Source of the DNA: Pontiellaceae bacterium B1224
GTDB taxonomy: Bacteria > Verrucomicrobiota > Kiritimatiellia > Kiritimatiellales > Pontiellaceae
Length of the DNA: 39,526 nucleotides
Assembly (NCBI GenBank): GCA_029432815.1
Contig: JAROBA010000045.1
Span: forward strand, 1-39,526
Direction of reading: 5' to 3'
The position numbers and the translations under genes were made by a program. Under the pieces are notes generated by a model. It did no database searches. It had not been told where the DNA came from and was given only the letters and a program-made list of their open reading frames with translations. Shown piece after piece: positions 33,004-39,526 of this stretch. Within the stretch, counting starts at the first letter, position 1, and each line of letters starts with the position of its first letter.

Positions 33004-33285
33004 ATGGCATCAGCAGCAGCAAGACATATTCTGGTCGCATCCGAAGCGGATTGCGCAACACTGAAAAAGCAGATTGAAGAAGGTGCGGATTTCGCAGAAC
33101 TGGCGAAACAGCACTCCAAATGCCCGTCGGGTGGAGATGGCGGAGCCCTCGGTACGTTCGGTCCGGGCCAGATGGTGAAGGAATTCGACGAAGTCGTTTT
33201 CAGTGCGCCGGTCGGCGAAGTGCAGGGTCCGGTGAAAACCCAGTTCGGCTATCATCTGGTGGAAGTCACCGCCCGCGTTGACTAA
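33004..33285 (+). CDS. ppiC: Parvulin-type peptidyl-prolyl cis-trans isomerase
   Basis: The 93-residue single-domain parvulin is close in size to E. coli PpiC. It has ARHILVASEADC (active-site His near residue 8), FAELAKQHSKCPSGGDGGALGTFGPGQMVKEFDEVVF and the closing FGYHLVEV, all typical of the family. It lacks a signal peptide, so it is cytoplasmic. GGAGAG precedes the ATG. Three phased dyads follow its stop codon, then hisB. Confidence 0.95.
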   Translation: MASAAARHILVASEADCATLKKQIEEGADFAELAKQHSKCPSGGDGGALGTFGPGQMVKEFDEVVFSAPVGEVQGPVKTQFGYHLVEVTARVD

Positions 33286-33288
33286 AGT

Positions 33289-33337
33289 TTCCAATCTCTG
33301 GAAGGTTCCAATGGTTGGAACTTTCCAATGGTTGGAA
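33289..33337. repeat. Three tandem TTCCA-N5-TGGAA dyads at 17-bp spacing
   Basis: Exact copies at 33289-33303, 33306-33320 and 33323-33337, centre to centre exactly 17 bp. Spacers are ATCTC, ATGGT and ATGGT. They occupy the ppiC-hisB gap starting 4 bp after the ppiC stop. Confidence 0.9.
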
Positions 33338-33405
33338 AGCCGCGCTTTCAAGCTTGATGGTGGCGGCAGTGGATTCGTAAGTTATCGCGAACCAAAGGAA
33401 TGGAT

Positions 33406-34014
33406 ATGGAAAAGGCGCGGACATCGCATATTGAACGCAATACCAAAGAGACGCAGATCGACCTTTCGTTAAATATTGACGGTAAGGCGAACTATGACAT
33501 TTCGACGGGGGTTCCGTTTTTCGACCACATGCTGGATCTGCTGGCGAAGCATGCGCTGCTGGATCTGACGATTAAAGCCTCTGGCGATATCGACGTGGAT
33601 TATCACCATCTGGTGGAAGATGTCGGCATTGTGCTGGGCGAGGCGTTCAATGAAGCGCTCGGCGATCGCAAGGGCATCAATCGCTACGGCTTCTGGGTGT
33701 TGCCGATGGATGAGGCGCAGGCGCAGGCCGAGGTTTGTCTGGATCTGGGAGGACGCCCATTCTTTGTCTATAAGATGGACCATGAGCAGAAGTATATCCG
33801 CGACTTCGATGTGATGATTATCAAGCATTTTTGGCGCTCGTTCTGCGACTCCGCGAAAATGAACCTGCATATTGAACTGAAATTCGGCGAGGATCTGCAC
33901 CATTGTATTGAGGCCATTTTTAAATCCGTTGCCCGTGCGCTGCGAGTGGCGTGCGATTCCGACCCGCGGGCGCTAGATCTGCTGCCGTCCAGTAAAGGTC
34001 GAATTGGAGCATGA
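33406..34014 (+). CDS. hisB: Imidazoleglycerol-phosphate dehydratase
   Basis: Sixth step of histidine synthesis, manganese dependent. From ATG 33406 the product is 202 residues and monofunctional (no histidinol phosphatase domain). Motifs: GVPFFDHMLDLLAKH, DVDYHHLVEDVGIVLGEAF and the mirror repeat HHCIEAIFKSVARAL. ATG 33406 is chosen over 33400 because AAAGGA lies 6 nt upstream of it. The stop overlaps the next gene's start (ATGA). No other his genes are adjacent. Confidence 0.95.
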   Translation: MEKARTSHIERNTKETQIDLSLNIDGKANYDISTGVPFFDHMLDLLAKHALLDLTIKASGDIDVDYHHLVEDVGIVLGEAFNEALGDRKGINRYGFWVLPMDEAQAQAEVCLDLGGRPFFVYKMDHEQKYIRDFDVMIIKHFWRSFCDSAKMNLHIELKFGEDLHHCIEAIFKSVARALRVACDSDPRALDLLPSSKGRIGA

Positions 34015-34805
34015 CCGCAGATTCCACAATTGAATCAGGCGATGATTTAGGCTTGGCTGCAGAAACGACCTATTGCGGTTTACTCGAAGATATCGAGAGC
34101 TACCTTGAGTATCAGCGCGATGAAGGCGCGGTGCGTCTGGAAGTGGACCGGGCCGTTCTCGAAGAGCTCGCCAAAGAGCCGGAGCCCGAAGCGGAAGTTG
34201 AAATCACGGTTGATGCCACAGCCATCCCGGATGACTTCCAAACATTGGAAGCGGTTTCGGCTCATATTTCCACGTGCACCAACTGCGAATTATGCAAAAC
34301 ACGTACCTCCACCGTTCCGGGCGAAGGCTGTGGAGACGGACCGGATATTATGTTCGTGGGTGAAGGGCCCGGTGCCGAAGAAGATGTGCAGGGCCGCCCG
34401 TTCGTGGGTAAGGCGGGGCAGCTTTTAACGAAAATGATTGAAGCCATGGGCTATGAGCGCAGTCAGCTCTATATTGCCAATGTGGTGAAGTGCCGTCCGC
34501 CGAATAACCGCAAGCCGGTTAAGGAAGAGATGGAGCTGTGTCTGCCCTATCTGCGGCAGCAGATCGGCCTGATTAAACCGAAAATTATTGTCGGGTTGGG
34601 CGGAACCGCAATGGAAGGTCTGCTCGGGCATCCTGTTGGAATCACCCGGATGCGTGGCGTTTGGCAGGATTATGAAGGGATCAAGCTGATGCCGACCTTC
34701 CATCCATCGTATCTATTACGCGATCCATCGAAGAAAAAAGAAGCCTGGGCGGATTTGAAACTCGTTTTGGCGGAACTCGGGAAAGAACCGCCCGCCCGGA
34801 AGTAG
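34011..34805 (+). CDS. Family 4 uracil-DNA glycosylase (iron-sulfur)
   Basis: Removes uracil from DNA. The 264-residue product has an acidic, non-conserved N-terminal extension of about 85 residues, then the family 4 core. CTNCELCKTR and VKCRPPNNRKPVKEEMELCLPYL supply the four cluster cysteines. VGEGPGAEEDVQGRPFVGKAGQLL holds the catalytic motif A, and TFHPSYLLRDPSKKKEAW is motif B. It overlaps hisB by 4 bp, so the two are cotranscribed. The dyad at 34236 lies in the linker before the core. The N-terminal extension resembles those of UDGs once annotated as phage SPO1 polymerase-like proteins. Confidence 0.94.
   Translation: MTADSTIESGDDLGLAAETTYCGLLEDIESYLEYQRDEGAVRLEVDRAVLEELAKEPEPEAEVEITVDATAIPDDFQTLEAVSAHISTCTNCELCKTRTSTVPGEGCGDGPDIMFVGEGPGAEEDVQGRPFVGKAGQLLTKMIEAMGYERSQLYIANVVKCRPPNNRKPVKEEMELCLPYLRQQIGLIKPKIIVGLGGTAMEGLLGHPVGITRMRGVWQDYEGIKLMPTFHPSYLLRDPSKKKEAWADLKLVLAELGKEPPARK
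34236..34250. repeat. TTCCA-N5-TGGAA dyad inside the UDG gene
   Basis: TTCCAAACATTGGAA, read as FQTLE. Confidence 0.85.
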
Positions 34806-34912
34806 GCTTTTAAGGATGAATCAGAAGCTTTTTTTGAACGGATTTCATCCTTTTCAGGTCTTGAATGTTTTTACTGGCAAGGGGGCCGCTTTGCTCTAAC
34901 ATAGCGTTACGT

Positions 34913-35581
34913 ATGGTTGTTGATCTAAAATCTGATCCGGAAGAAGTTCCGGAAGAAAAAAAAGTGGAGCTCGAAGCTGCCGCTTCCAATGAGGAAGTGC
35001 CGGAGCTGGACGGACCCTCTGATGACGAACTGGTGTTGAAATCGCAGCAGGGCGATGTGCAGGCATTTGATATGCTGGTCGAGCGATATCACGGAAAAAT
35101 TTATGGTCTAACCTACAATATGACCTCCAATCGAGAAGATGCGGAAGATCTGACTCAGGAAATTTTCATTAAAGCCTTTGAGGCGCTGCCGCGCTTTAAA
35201 GGGAAGTCCTCTTTCTACACCTGGCTCTACCGCATTGGCGTCAATAAAACCATAAACTATAGGAAAAAGCGCAATCGTAAGCGTGCACTGAGCCTCGATT
35301 CCTTTGATCAGGACATCAAACTCGACGAGGCATATTCGGATCTGACGACCAAAGGATCGCCGCTTCGGAGTATTAGTTTGTCGGAATTACAAATAAAATT
35401 GAACGAAGCTCTGCAAGCCCTGTCAGAAAAGCACAGAACCGTTGTGGTTATGCATGACATGCAGGGAATTCCACACGATGAAATCGCGAAAATAGTTGGG
35501 GCTTCGGTGGGAACAGTAAGATCGCGGCTGTTTTATGCCCGAAGACAAATGCAGAACGAACTGTCGGAATTCATGAAATGA
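34913..35581 (+). CDS. ECF sigma factor (RpoE-like)
   Basis: From ATG 34913 the product is 222 residues: an acidic leader of about 35 residues, region 2 (LVLKSQQGDVQAFDMLVERYHGKIYGLTYNMTSNREDAEDLTQEIFIKAFEAL ending with the WLYRIGVNKTINYRKK DNA-contact stretch), then region 4. Region 4 reads LSEKHRTVVVMHDMQGIPHDEIAKIVGASVGTVRSRLFYARRQM, a helix-turn-helix. Regions 1.2 and 3 are absent, as in ECF factors. No Shine-Dalgarno is seen near 34913, and the frame is open back to 34865, so the start is uncertain. It overlaps the next gene by 4 bp, which suggests that gene is its regulator. Confidence 0.9.
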   Translation: MVVDLKSDPEEVPEEKKVELEAAASNEEVPELDGPSDDELVLKSQQGDVQAFDMLVERYHGKIYGLTYNMTSNREDAEDLTQEIFIKAFEALPRFKGKSSFYTWLYRIGVNKTINYRKKRNRKRALSLDSFDQDIKLDEAYSDLTTKGSPLRSISLSELQIKLNEALQALSEKHRTVVVMHDMQGIPHDEIAKIVGASVGTVRSRLFYARRQMQNELSEFMK

Positions 35582-36042
35582 TGAATGAAAAAGCACCTGT
35601 AGAAACACCAGCCGAGGAAGCGGCTGACGTACTGTTGCAAAAGCTGTTGCACCTGAAACAGTACGAAAGACCCGAAGACTCCCGAATGACGCGCAACAAG
35701 CAGAATATTATGCGCTCGGTCCGTCAGGCTCAGTCTGAGAAGCGTAAACCTCTGCTGGATATGCTCGCAGTAAATATCCCCTGGTTCTTTGCCGAACCCA
35801 AATACGGAATTGCCGCCCTGTTTGTGGTATTCATCGGGTTGCAGTATGTGGGCATTAATTCGAGAAATTCTTCAACAAGTACCGGCATTTATACCTCGCC
35901 GGGCAGCGTGGCCGCCTACGATCAGCAGACAACGACCGTTATATCAAATCGCTATCCCAACCTTCCAAGCAACTATCCGCTCTTTGCCGACCCGCAGGGC
36001 GACCAGTCCGTGATTCCGGCCGGGTTCGAGCTTCAAAGATAA
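35578..36042 (+). CDS. Small membrane protein coupled to the ECF sigma factor (putative anti-sigma)
   Basis: The 154-residue product has a cytoplasmic N-terminal half of about 80 charged residues (EEAADVLLQKLLHLKQYERPEDSRMTRNKQNIMRSV). One transmembrane helix (about 83-97, KYGIAALFVVFIGLQYVGI) and an extracytoplasmic Ser/Thr/Pro-rich tail follow. The ATGA overlap with the sigma gene and this topology fit an anti-sigma factor, but no zinc-binding HxxxCxxC motif is visible. Anti-sigma function is therefore inferred from position only. Confidence 0.65.
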   Translation: MMNEKAPVETPAEEAADVLLQKLLHLKQYERPEDSRMTRNKQNIMRSVRQAQSEKRKPLLDMLAVNIPWFFAEPKYGIAALFVVFIGLQYVGINSRNSSTSTGIYTSPGSVAAYDQQTTTVISNRYPNLPSNYPLFADPQGDQSVIPAGFELQR

Positions 36043-36071
36043 TATTTTCCTCCACATCCTGACCCCTGCAG

Positions 36072-36098
36072 AAGCACGCGGAGATTCCGCGTGCTTTT
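36072..36098 (+). terminator. Terminator of the sigma-factor operon
   Basis: AAGCACGCGGA/TCCGCGTGCTT 11-bp perfect stem with a GAT loop, then TTTTGCTTTT. Confidence 0.9.
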
Positions 36099-36112
36099 GC
36101 TTTTATCCACAC

Positions 36113-36144
36113 AAAAAAAACGCCGATGTTTTCACATCGGCGTT
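36113..36144 (-). terminator. Terminator of the rpiB-glyA fusion gene (minus strand)
   Basis: AACGCCGATG/CATCGGCGTT 10-bp stem; on the minus strand it runs into eight T. It lies back to back with the plus-strand terminator at 36072. Confidence 0.9.
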
Positions 36145-36151
36145 GTTGCAC

Positions 36152-36166
36152 TTCCAATGGTTGGAA
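36152..36166. repeat. TTCCA-N5-TGGAA dyad just after the rpiB-glyA stop
   Basis: TTCCAATGGTTGGAA, 2 bp from the stop codon at 36169-36171. The same 15-mer is repeated at 33306 and 33323. Confidence 0.85.
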
Positions 36167-36168
36167 GT

Positions 36169-37848
36169 TTACGGAATCGGGAACTGCGCGGTCAGTGCAA
36201 TGACTTCCTCGCGTACCTGAGCGATTACCGCATCGTTGTTAATGTTGCGCAGCACGCGTTTAATGAAGTCGGCAATCTTTTCCATTTCCGGTTCTTTCAT
36301 GCCGCGGGTGGTAATCGCCGGAGTGCCAATACGAATGCCGGAGGTAACAAACGGGCTCTTCTTGTCGAAAGGAATTCCGTTTTTATTCACCGTAATCGCC
36401 GCTTTGTCCAAAGCAATTGCCGCGTCTTTGCCGGTAGTGCCCGCACCGGTCACGTCGATCAGCATCAGATGGTTATCGGTTCCGCCGGAAACCAGACGAA
36501 TGTCGTCGTCTTCCAGCGCCGCCGCGAGTGCCTGCGCATTCTTCACAACCTGCTGCTGATAGGTTTTAAAGGAAGGTTGCAGATCTTCGTGGAAGCAGAC
36601 GGCCTTGGCCGCAATTGTGTTCATCAGCGGGCCGCCCTGAATGCCCGGGAACACCTGTTTGTCGATATCCGCCGCAAATTTTTCCTGACACAGAATCATT
36701 CCGCCGCGCGGGCCGCGCAGGGTTTTGTGCGTGGTGGTAGTCACAAATTCCGCATACGGAACCGGGTTGGGGTGGCAGCCAGCCGCAACCAGCCCGGCGA
36801 TGTGGGCCATATCGACCATCAGGTAGGCCCCGCAACTGTCGGCGATCTTACGCAGACGCTTGAAATCGATGATGCGGGAATACGCAGAAGCACCGGCCAC
36901 GATCATCTTCGGCTTGTGCTCATCGGCCAGCTTCTGGATATTATCGTAGTCAATCTGCTCGGTTTCTTCGTTCACGCCGTACGGAACAACATTGAAGAAA
37001 CGGCCCGAAAAGTTCATCGGATGTCCGTGCGTCAGGTGACCGCCTTCCGCCAGGCTCATAGCCAGCACAGTATCGCCCGGATTCAGCATAGCGAAGTATA
37101 CGCCCATGTTGGCACCGGAGCCGCAATGCGGCTGCACGTTGGCGTGCTCAGCACCAAAGAGCTCTTTGGCGCGGTCGATGGCCAGGCGTTCGGCTTCGTC
37201 CACCCACTCGCATCCGTTATACCAGCGCTTGCCCGGATAGCCTTCCGCATATTTGTTGGTGAAACGCGATCCGCCCACTTCGCGGACGGCTTTGCTCACG
37301 ATATTTTCAGATGCAATCAGCTCCAGATTTTCTTTTTGGCGCGCATCTTCCTTTTTCAGCAGGGCATAGATTTCCGGGTCGCCATCGTACACCGCAATCG
37401 TACCCGCCGTTTCGGAGGCGTAGTCCTTAATTTTTTTGACGCGGCGCTCGTGGCGGCCCCCTTCAAAGTCTGCCGCCAGCCAGGCTTCAAGAATACCTTC
37501 AACATCGGCGTCGGCGGTGTACTTGCCGGAAAGGCAGAGAATGTTGGCATCGTTGTGCTGTCGGGTCATGGAAGCCATTTCGGCATTCAGGCAGAGGGCG
37601 GCGCGAACGCGCGGGAATTTGTTGGCGGTAATGCTCACGCCGATGCCGGTGGTGCAGCAGATAATACCCTGATCGACCGTTGCGTTGGAAACTTCTTCGG
37701 CGACGGCGGCCGCGTAGTCTGAATAGTCGACCGATTCCGTGCTGTCGCATCCCATATCTTCGACAATGATGCCCTTATTCAGCAGGATTTCAGCAATCCG
37801 GGTTTTCAGTGCAAATCCACCGTGGTCCGAGCCAATAGCAATCTTCAT
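36169..37848 (-). CDS. RpiB-GlyA fusion: ribose-5-phosphate isomerase B + serine hydroxymethyltransferase
   Basis: The 559-residue two-enzyme protein starts with RpiB (about 1-145): [15 protein letters not shown], then [23 protein letters not shown] (usual form CGTGIG; here CTTGIG), [11 protein letters not shown] and RHERRVKKI. After a linker of a few residues comes a full GlyA (about 155-559): [50 protein letters not shown] and [14 protein letters not shown]. The Lys in THKTLRG holds pyridoxal phosphate. Together these make ribose-5-phosphate from ribulose-5-phosphate and glycine/methylene-THF from serine. ATG 37848 is chosen because GAGGAA lies about 8 nt upstream and it begins the canonical RpiB start. 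The upstream neighbours are a LMW phosphatase and tsaC. Confidence 0.94.
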   Translation of the reverse strand: MKIAIGSDHGGFALKTRIAEILLNKGIIVEDMGCDSTESVDYSDYAAAVAEEVSNATVDQGIICCTTGIGVSITANKFPRVRAALCLNAEMASMTRQHNDANILCLSGKYTADADVEGILEAWLAADFEGGRHERRVKKIKDYASETAGTIAVYDGDPEIYALLKKEDARQKENLELIASENIVSKAVREVGGSRFTNKYAEGYPGKRWYNGCEWVDEAERLAIDRAKELFGAEHANVQPHCGSGANMGVYFAMLNPGDTVLAMSLAEGGHLTHGHPMNFSGRFFNVVPYGVNEETEQIDYDNIQKLADEHKPKMIVAGASAYSRIIDFKRLRKIADSCGAYLMVDMAHIAGLVAAGCHPNPVPYAEFVTTTTHKTLRGPRGGMILCQEKFAADIDKQVFPGIQGGPLMNTIAAKAVCFHEDLQPSFKTYQQQVVKNAQALAAALEDDDIRLVSGGTDNHLMLIDVTGAGTTGKDAAIALDKAAITVNKNGIPFDKKSPFVTSGIRIGTPAITTRGMKEPEMEKIADFIKRVLRNINNDAVIAQVREEVIALTAQFPIP

Positions 37849-37864
37849 AAATGGGTTCCTCAAG

Positions 37865-38323
37865 TTACGTTTGTTTACTTCGAATAAAAAGAATCAGGTC
37901 CGAAAGGGCCCGATCAATTTCGTCACGCGTTTGTTTGTAAGTGTTTAGCGATCCGCCGAACGGATCGGAAACATCGGCGGGGACTTTCGATGTTCCGAAG
38001 GAGTTAATCAAGCAAACTTTGTTTCCAACCTCTGGAAACCAGTCCAGAATCTGCGCCGCATGGCCGGTCGTCATCGCCACGATCAGTGACGCCTTTTCAA
38101 CCAATTCAGGCGTGACGGGTTGACTTCGATGTGTTGAAAGATCGATTCCAAGCTCCCGAAGCGCTTCAATGGCGTTCGAGCTGGCTGGCGAACCGGAACC
38201 GGCATAAACCCCGGCCGACTGCGCCACCAGGTTCATATCCGATCCGATCCGATGCCGGAAAAGTGCTTCCGCCATCGGGCTCCGGCAGGTATTTCCGGTG
38301 CAGACAAATAAAACCATGCTCAT
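37865..38323 (-). CDS. Low-molecular-weight protein tyrosine phosphatase (YwlE-like)
   Basis: The 152-residue product has the active-site loop [10 protein letters not shown] (C8-x5-R14) and the general-acid loop SDPFGG. This is the form seen in Bacillus-type arginine/tyrosine phosphatases rather than the usual DPWY. It could dephosphorylate protein arginine or tyrosine; the substrate is unproven. It lies between tsaC and rpiB-glyA, the same order as ywlC-ywlE-ywlF in Bacillus. An exact dyad at 38023-38037 is read FPEVGN. Confidence 0.9.
   Translation of the reverse strand: MSMVLFVCTGNTCRSPMAEALFRHRIGSDMNLVAQSAGVYAGSGSPASSNAIEALRELGIDLSTHRSQPVTPELVEKASLIVAMTTGHAAQILDWFPEVGNKVCLINSFGTSKVPADVSDPFGGSLNTYKQTRDEIDRALSDLILFIRSKQT
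38023..38037. repeat. TTCCA-N5-TGGAA dyad inside the LMW phosphatase gene
   Basis: TTCCAACCTCTGGAA; on the coding strand read as FPEVGN. Confidence 0.85.
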
Positions 38324-38340
38324 TTCTTCTCTCGTAAATT

Positions 38341-38401
38341 AAACACGAAGGCTCGAAGTTCACAAAGTTGTTTACTTAGAGTCCTTTGTGCCTTGGTGTT
38401 T
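38341..38401. repeat. CACGAAGG/CTTTGTG imperfect inverted repeat over the tsaC stop codon
   Basis: AAACACGAAGGC...CACAAAG (38341-38367) faces CTTTGTG-CCTTGGTGTTT (38384-38401). The tsaC stop (38372-38374) and last residues (FKHQGTKDSK) are encoded by the repeat. It resembles the CTTTGTG/CTTCGTG low-complexity repeats common in environmental genomes. Confidence 0.75.
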
Positions 38402-38995
38402 AAAAACCTGTTCAATCTCCGAAAAGGGAACTCGTCCCTCGCGCAGACACTCGATTTTGTTTTGATTCACTTTAATGACCGTACTCGGAATTGCTTTTTC
38501 GGCTGAAGGCCCGCTATCGAGTACGAGGTCCGCTTCGACGGAAGCGATGGCCTCCTGTGCGGTTTTCGTCTCGGGCTCGCCGCTCAGGTTGGCGCTGGTT
38601 AGCGCCAGTGTCCGGCCGCAGAGCTTCGCCAGCTCAATCGCCACTGCATGATCCGGCACGCGATAGCCCGTCCAGCCATTGGAAGTTTCCAGCACGATCG
38701 TCAACGGGCCGGGCCACCAATTGGCCGCGAGTGCATCGAGCCCGCTGTTCCAATGTTTGGAAGCCGCCTTCACCTGTTCACCGTCGGCCGCCAGTCGTGC
38801 AATCGGTTTATCGCCATCCCGTCCCTTGGCCGCAATCAGCCGTTCCATCGCACCCGGAACCGCCGGATCGCACGCGATTCCATAAACGGTTTCCGTCGGT
38901 ACAATCACCAATCCGCCGTCCAGCAGCACGGCCTTCGCTGCCGCGAGCCGTTCCGGTTGCGGCGCCTCTCTGTTAATTTCCAATACCTGAATCAT
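38372..38995 (-). CDS. tsaC: L-threonylcarbamoyladenylate synthase (TsaC/Sua5, YrdC domain)
   Basis: Makes threonylcarbamoyl-AMP for the t6A modification of tRNAs. From ATG 38995 the product is 207 residues: a single YrdC domain with VIVPTETVYGIACD, KGRDGDKPI (substrate-binding K-x-R), WPGPLTIVL and LTSANLSGEP. No Sua5 domain follows. ATG 38995 is chosen as the only ATG near the domain start; the frame is open to 39040 only via TTG. Its Shine-Dalgarno is unclear. The C-terminus is repeat-encoded. An exact dyad at 38748 is read SKHWN, and a near copy lies at 38670. Confidence 0.93.
   Translation of the reverse strand: MIQVLEINREAPQPERLAAAKAVLLDGGLVIVPTETVYGIACDPAVPGAMERLIAAKGRDGDKPIARLAADGEQVKAASKHWNSGLDALAANWWPGPLTIVLETSNGWTGYRVPDHAVAIELAKLCGRTLALTSANLSGEPETKTAQEAIASVEADLVLDSGPSAEKAIPSTVIKVNQNKIECLREGRVPFSEIEQVFKHQGTKDSK
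38748..38762. repeat. TTCCA-N5-TGGAA dyad inside tsaC
   Basis: TTCCAATGTTTGGAA; on the coding strand read as SKHWN. A near copy, GTCCAGCCATTGGAA, is at 38670-38684. Confidence 0.85.
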
Positions 38996-39209
38996 CCCTG
39001 GGATACTACTGGTGTCGGCCGCCAAATCAACCGAAAACAAATACCACGCATATGGAGCGGATGACGGTTATGACGTAAAGAACCACTCACCTTTATCTAG
39101 TAAAAAATACTAAATAAAAAATATGAAAATAAAAGTAGTAAAAGTGTGAGGGGGGGGTAAAAGGAATAACCATCTCGTAAAAAGGAAAAATTATAAAAAA
39201 GGTAGAGAT

Positions 39210-39526
39210 ATGTCAAAGATAGCATTATTAAAGACGAAGTCCTTCCGGTTGTTGTTTGTAATAGCCATTTTCGCGGGGATCGGATTCGCCTTTGCGGTGG
39301 ACACCGATAACGACGGGATGAGCGATCTGTATGAAGAGTTTTTCAAACTCGACCCGACGAGCAGCACGGATGCCACGGAAAACTATGACACCGATCTGCT
39401 CAATAACCTTCAGGAATCCCAGATCTGGACCGATCCGGCCATCGCCGATACTGATGCCGATGGTTTTGCGGATCATGAGGACGATCAACCGCTCAGCCGT
39501 GCAGTAGCCATTTGGGGCTACCCGGA
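39210..39526 (+). CDS. Secreted protein with thrombospondin type 3-like calcium repeats, 5' part
   Basis: The first 105 codons are seen before the window ends. A signal peptide (SFRLLFVIAIFAGIGFAFA) is followed by DTDNDGMSDLYEEFFKLDP and then DTDADGFADHEDDQPL. These D-x-D-x-D-G loops are typical of TSP3/dockerin-like calcium-binding repeats in extracellular proteins of PVC bacteria. AGGTAGAG precedes ATG 39210. The upstream gap (38996-39209) is AT-rich with a run of eight G at 39152-39159 and no other recognisable feature. The rest of the domain architecture is outside the window. Confidence 0.85.
   Translation, partial: MSKIALLKTKSFRLLFVIAIFAGIGFAFAVDTDNDGMSDLYEEFFKLDPTSSTDATENYDTDLLNNLQESQIWTDPAIADTDADGFADHEDDQPLSRAVAIWGYP

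Noticed and set aside
36091-37722. Long plus-strand open frame opposite rpiB-glyA
   Set aside because: Shadow of the minus-strand gene: low-complexity protein with no recognisable motifs, while the opposite strand has full RpiB and GlyA motifs.

Overview
The window looks like a chromosomal segment of a Gram-negative (LPS-making) bacterium, most plausibly from the PVC superphylum, perhaps a Kiritimatiellota/Pontiella-like organism. This rests on gene content, not a database match. The pointers are an skp-lpxD pair, a type III glutamine synthetase, an RpiB-GlyA fusion, large secreted proteins with malectin or thrombospondin-type-3 (calcium) repeats, and many short intergenic repeat families. 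There are no rRNA, tRNA, CRISPR or intact mobile elements. Nearly all genes look chromosomal and housekeeping.

Layout. 1-2062: minus-strand dus (cut by the window edge) and bioB. 2165-4327: promoter, TPP riboswitch and thiC. 4511-6096: a translationally coupled GNAT acetyltransferase and M20 deacylase/peptidase. 6118-7743: a secreted GATase-like/malectin protein. 7898-9924: fabI and ychF. 9925-10449: a gene-free stretch with two matching hairpins whose minus-strand loops read CUCCUC. 10582-12231: skp and lpxD. 12529-14562: type III glnA. 14820-18869: a stress operon of four Hsp20 proteins, a DnaJ/CbpA co-chaperone and a YfdX-family periplasmic protein, followed by YggT. 19329-25259: a Gld-type ABC transporter (ATPase, permease, GldG, DUF4340) coupled to a DegP/HtrA protease. 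25326-27194: pdxA and ksgA. 27316-31287 (minus): a dolichol-phosphate-mannose-synthase-like glycosyltransferase and an AddA-like helicase/nuclease. 31288-32308: decay zone with an IS110-like remnant and a frameshifted AT-rich gene. 32309-34805: a lipoprotein, a parvulin, hisB and a family 4 uracil-DNA glycosylase. 34913-36042: an ECF sigma factor with a membrane partner. 36169-38995 (minus): tsaC, a low-molecular-weight phosphatase and the rpiB-glyA fusion, an order like Bacillus ywlC-ywlE-ywlF-glyA. 39210-end: start of a secreted calcium-repeat protein.

The strongest unexplained signal is a 15-bp dyad, TTCCA-N5-TGGAA. I count 22 exact and at least 7 near-exact copies. They occur between genes and inside genes in all three reading frames, and the flanks of the core follow an R...Y pattern. 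At equal base frequencies about 0.04 copies would be expected. Other repeat families (TTCACGT heptamers, AGGCAGAAT inverted repeats, a nested 18-bp palindrome inserted in frame in the addA-like gene, and a CACGAAGG/CTTTGTG inverted repeat) often sit on or next to stop codons.

The other main points are the stress operon, which resembles the gene content of transmissible heat-resistance loci and carries perfect AAGGAGGT ribosome binding sites, and the pair of anti-Shine-Dalgarno hairpins.
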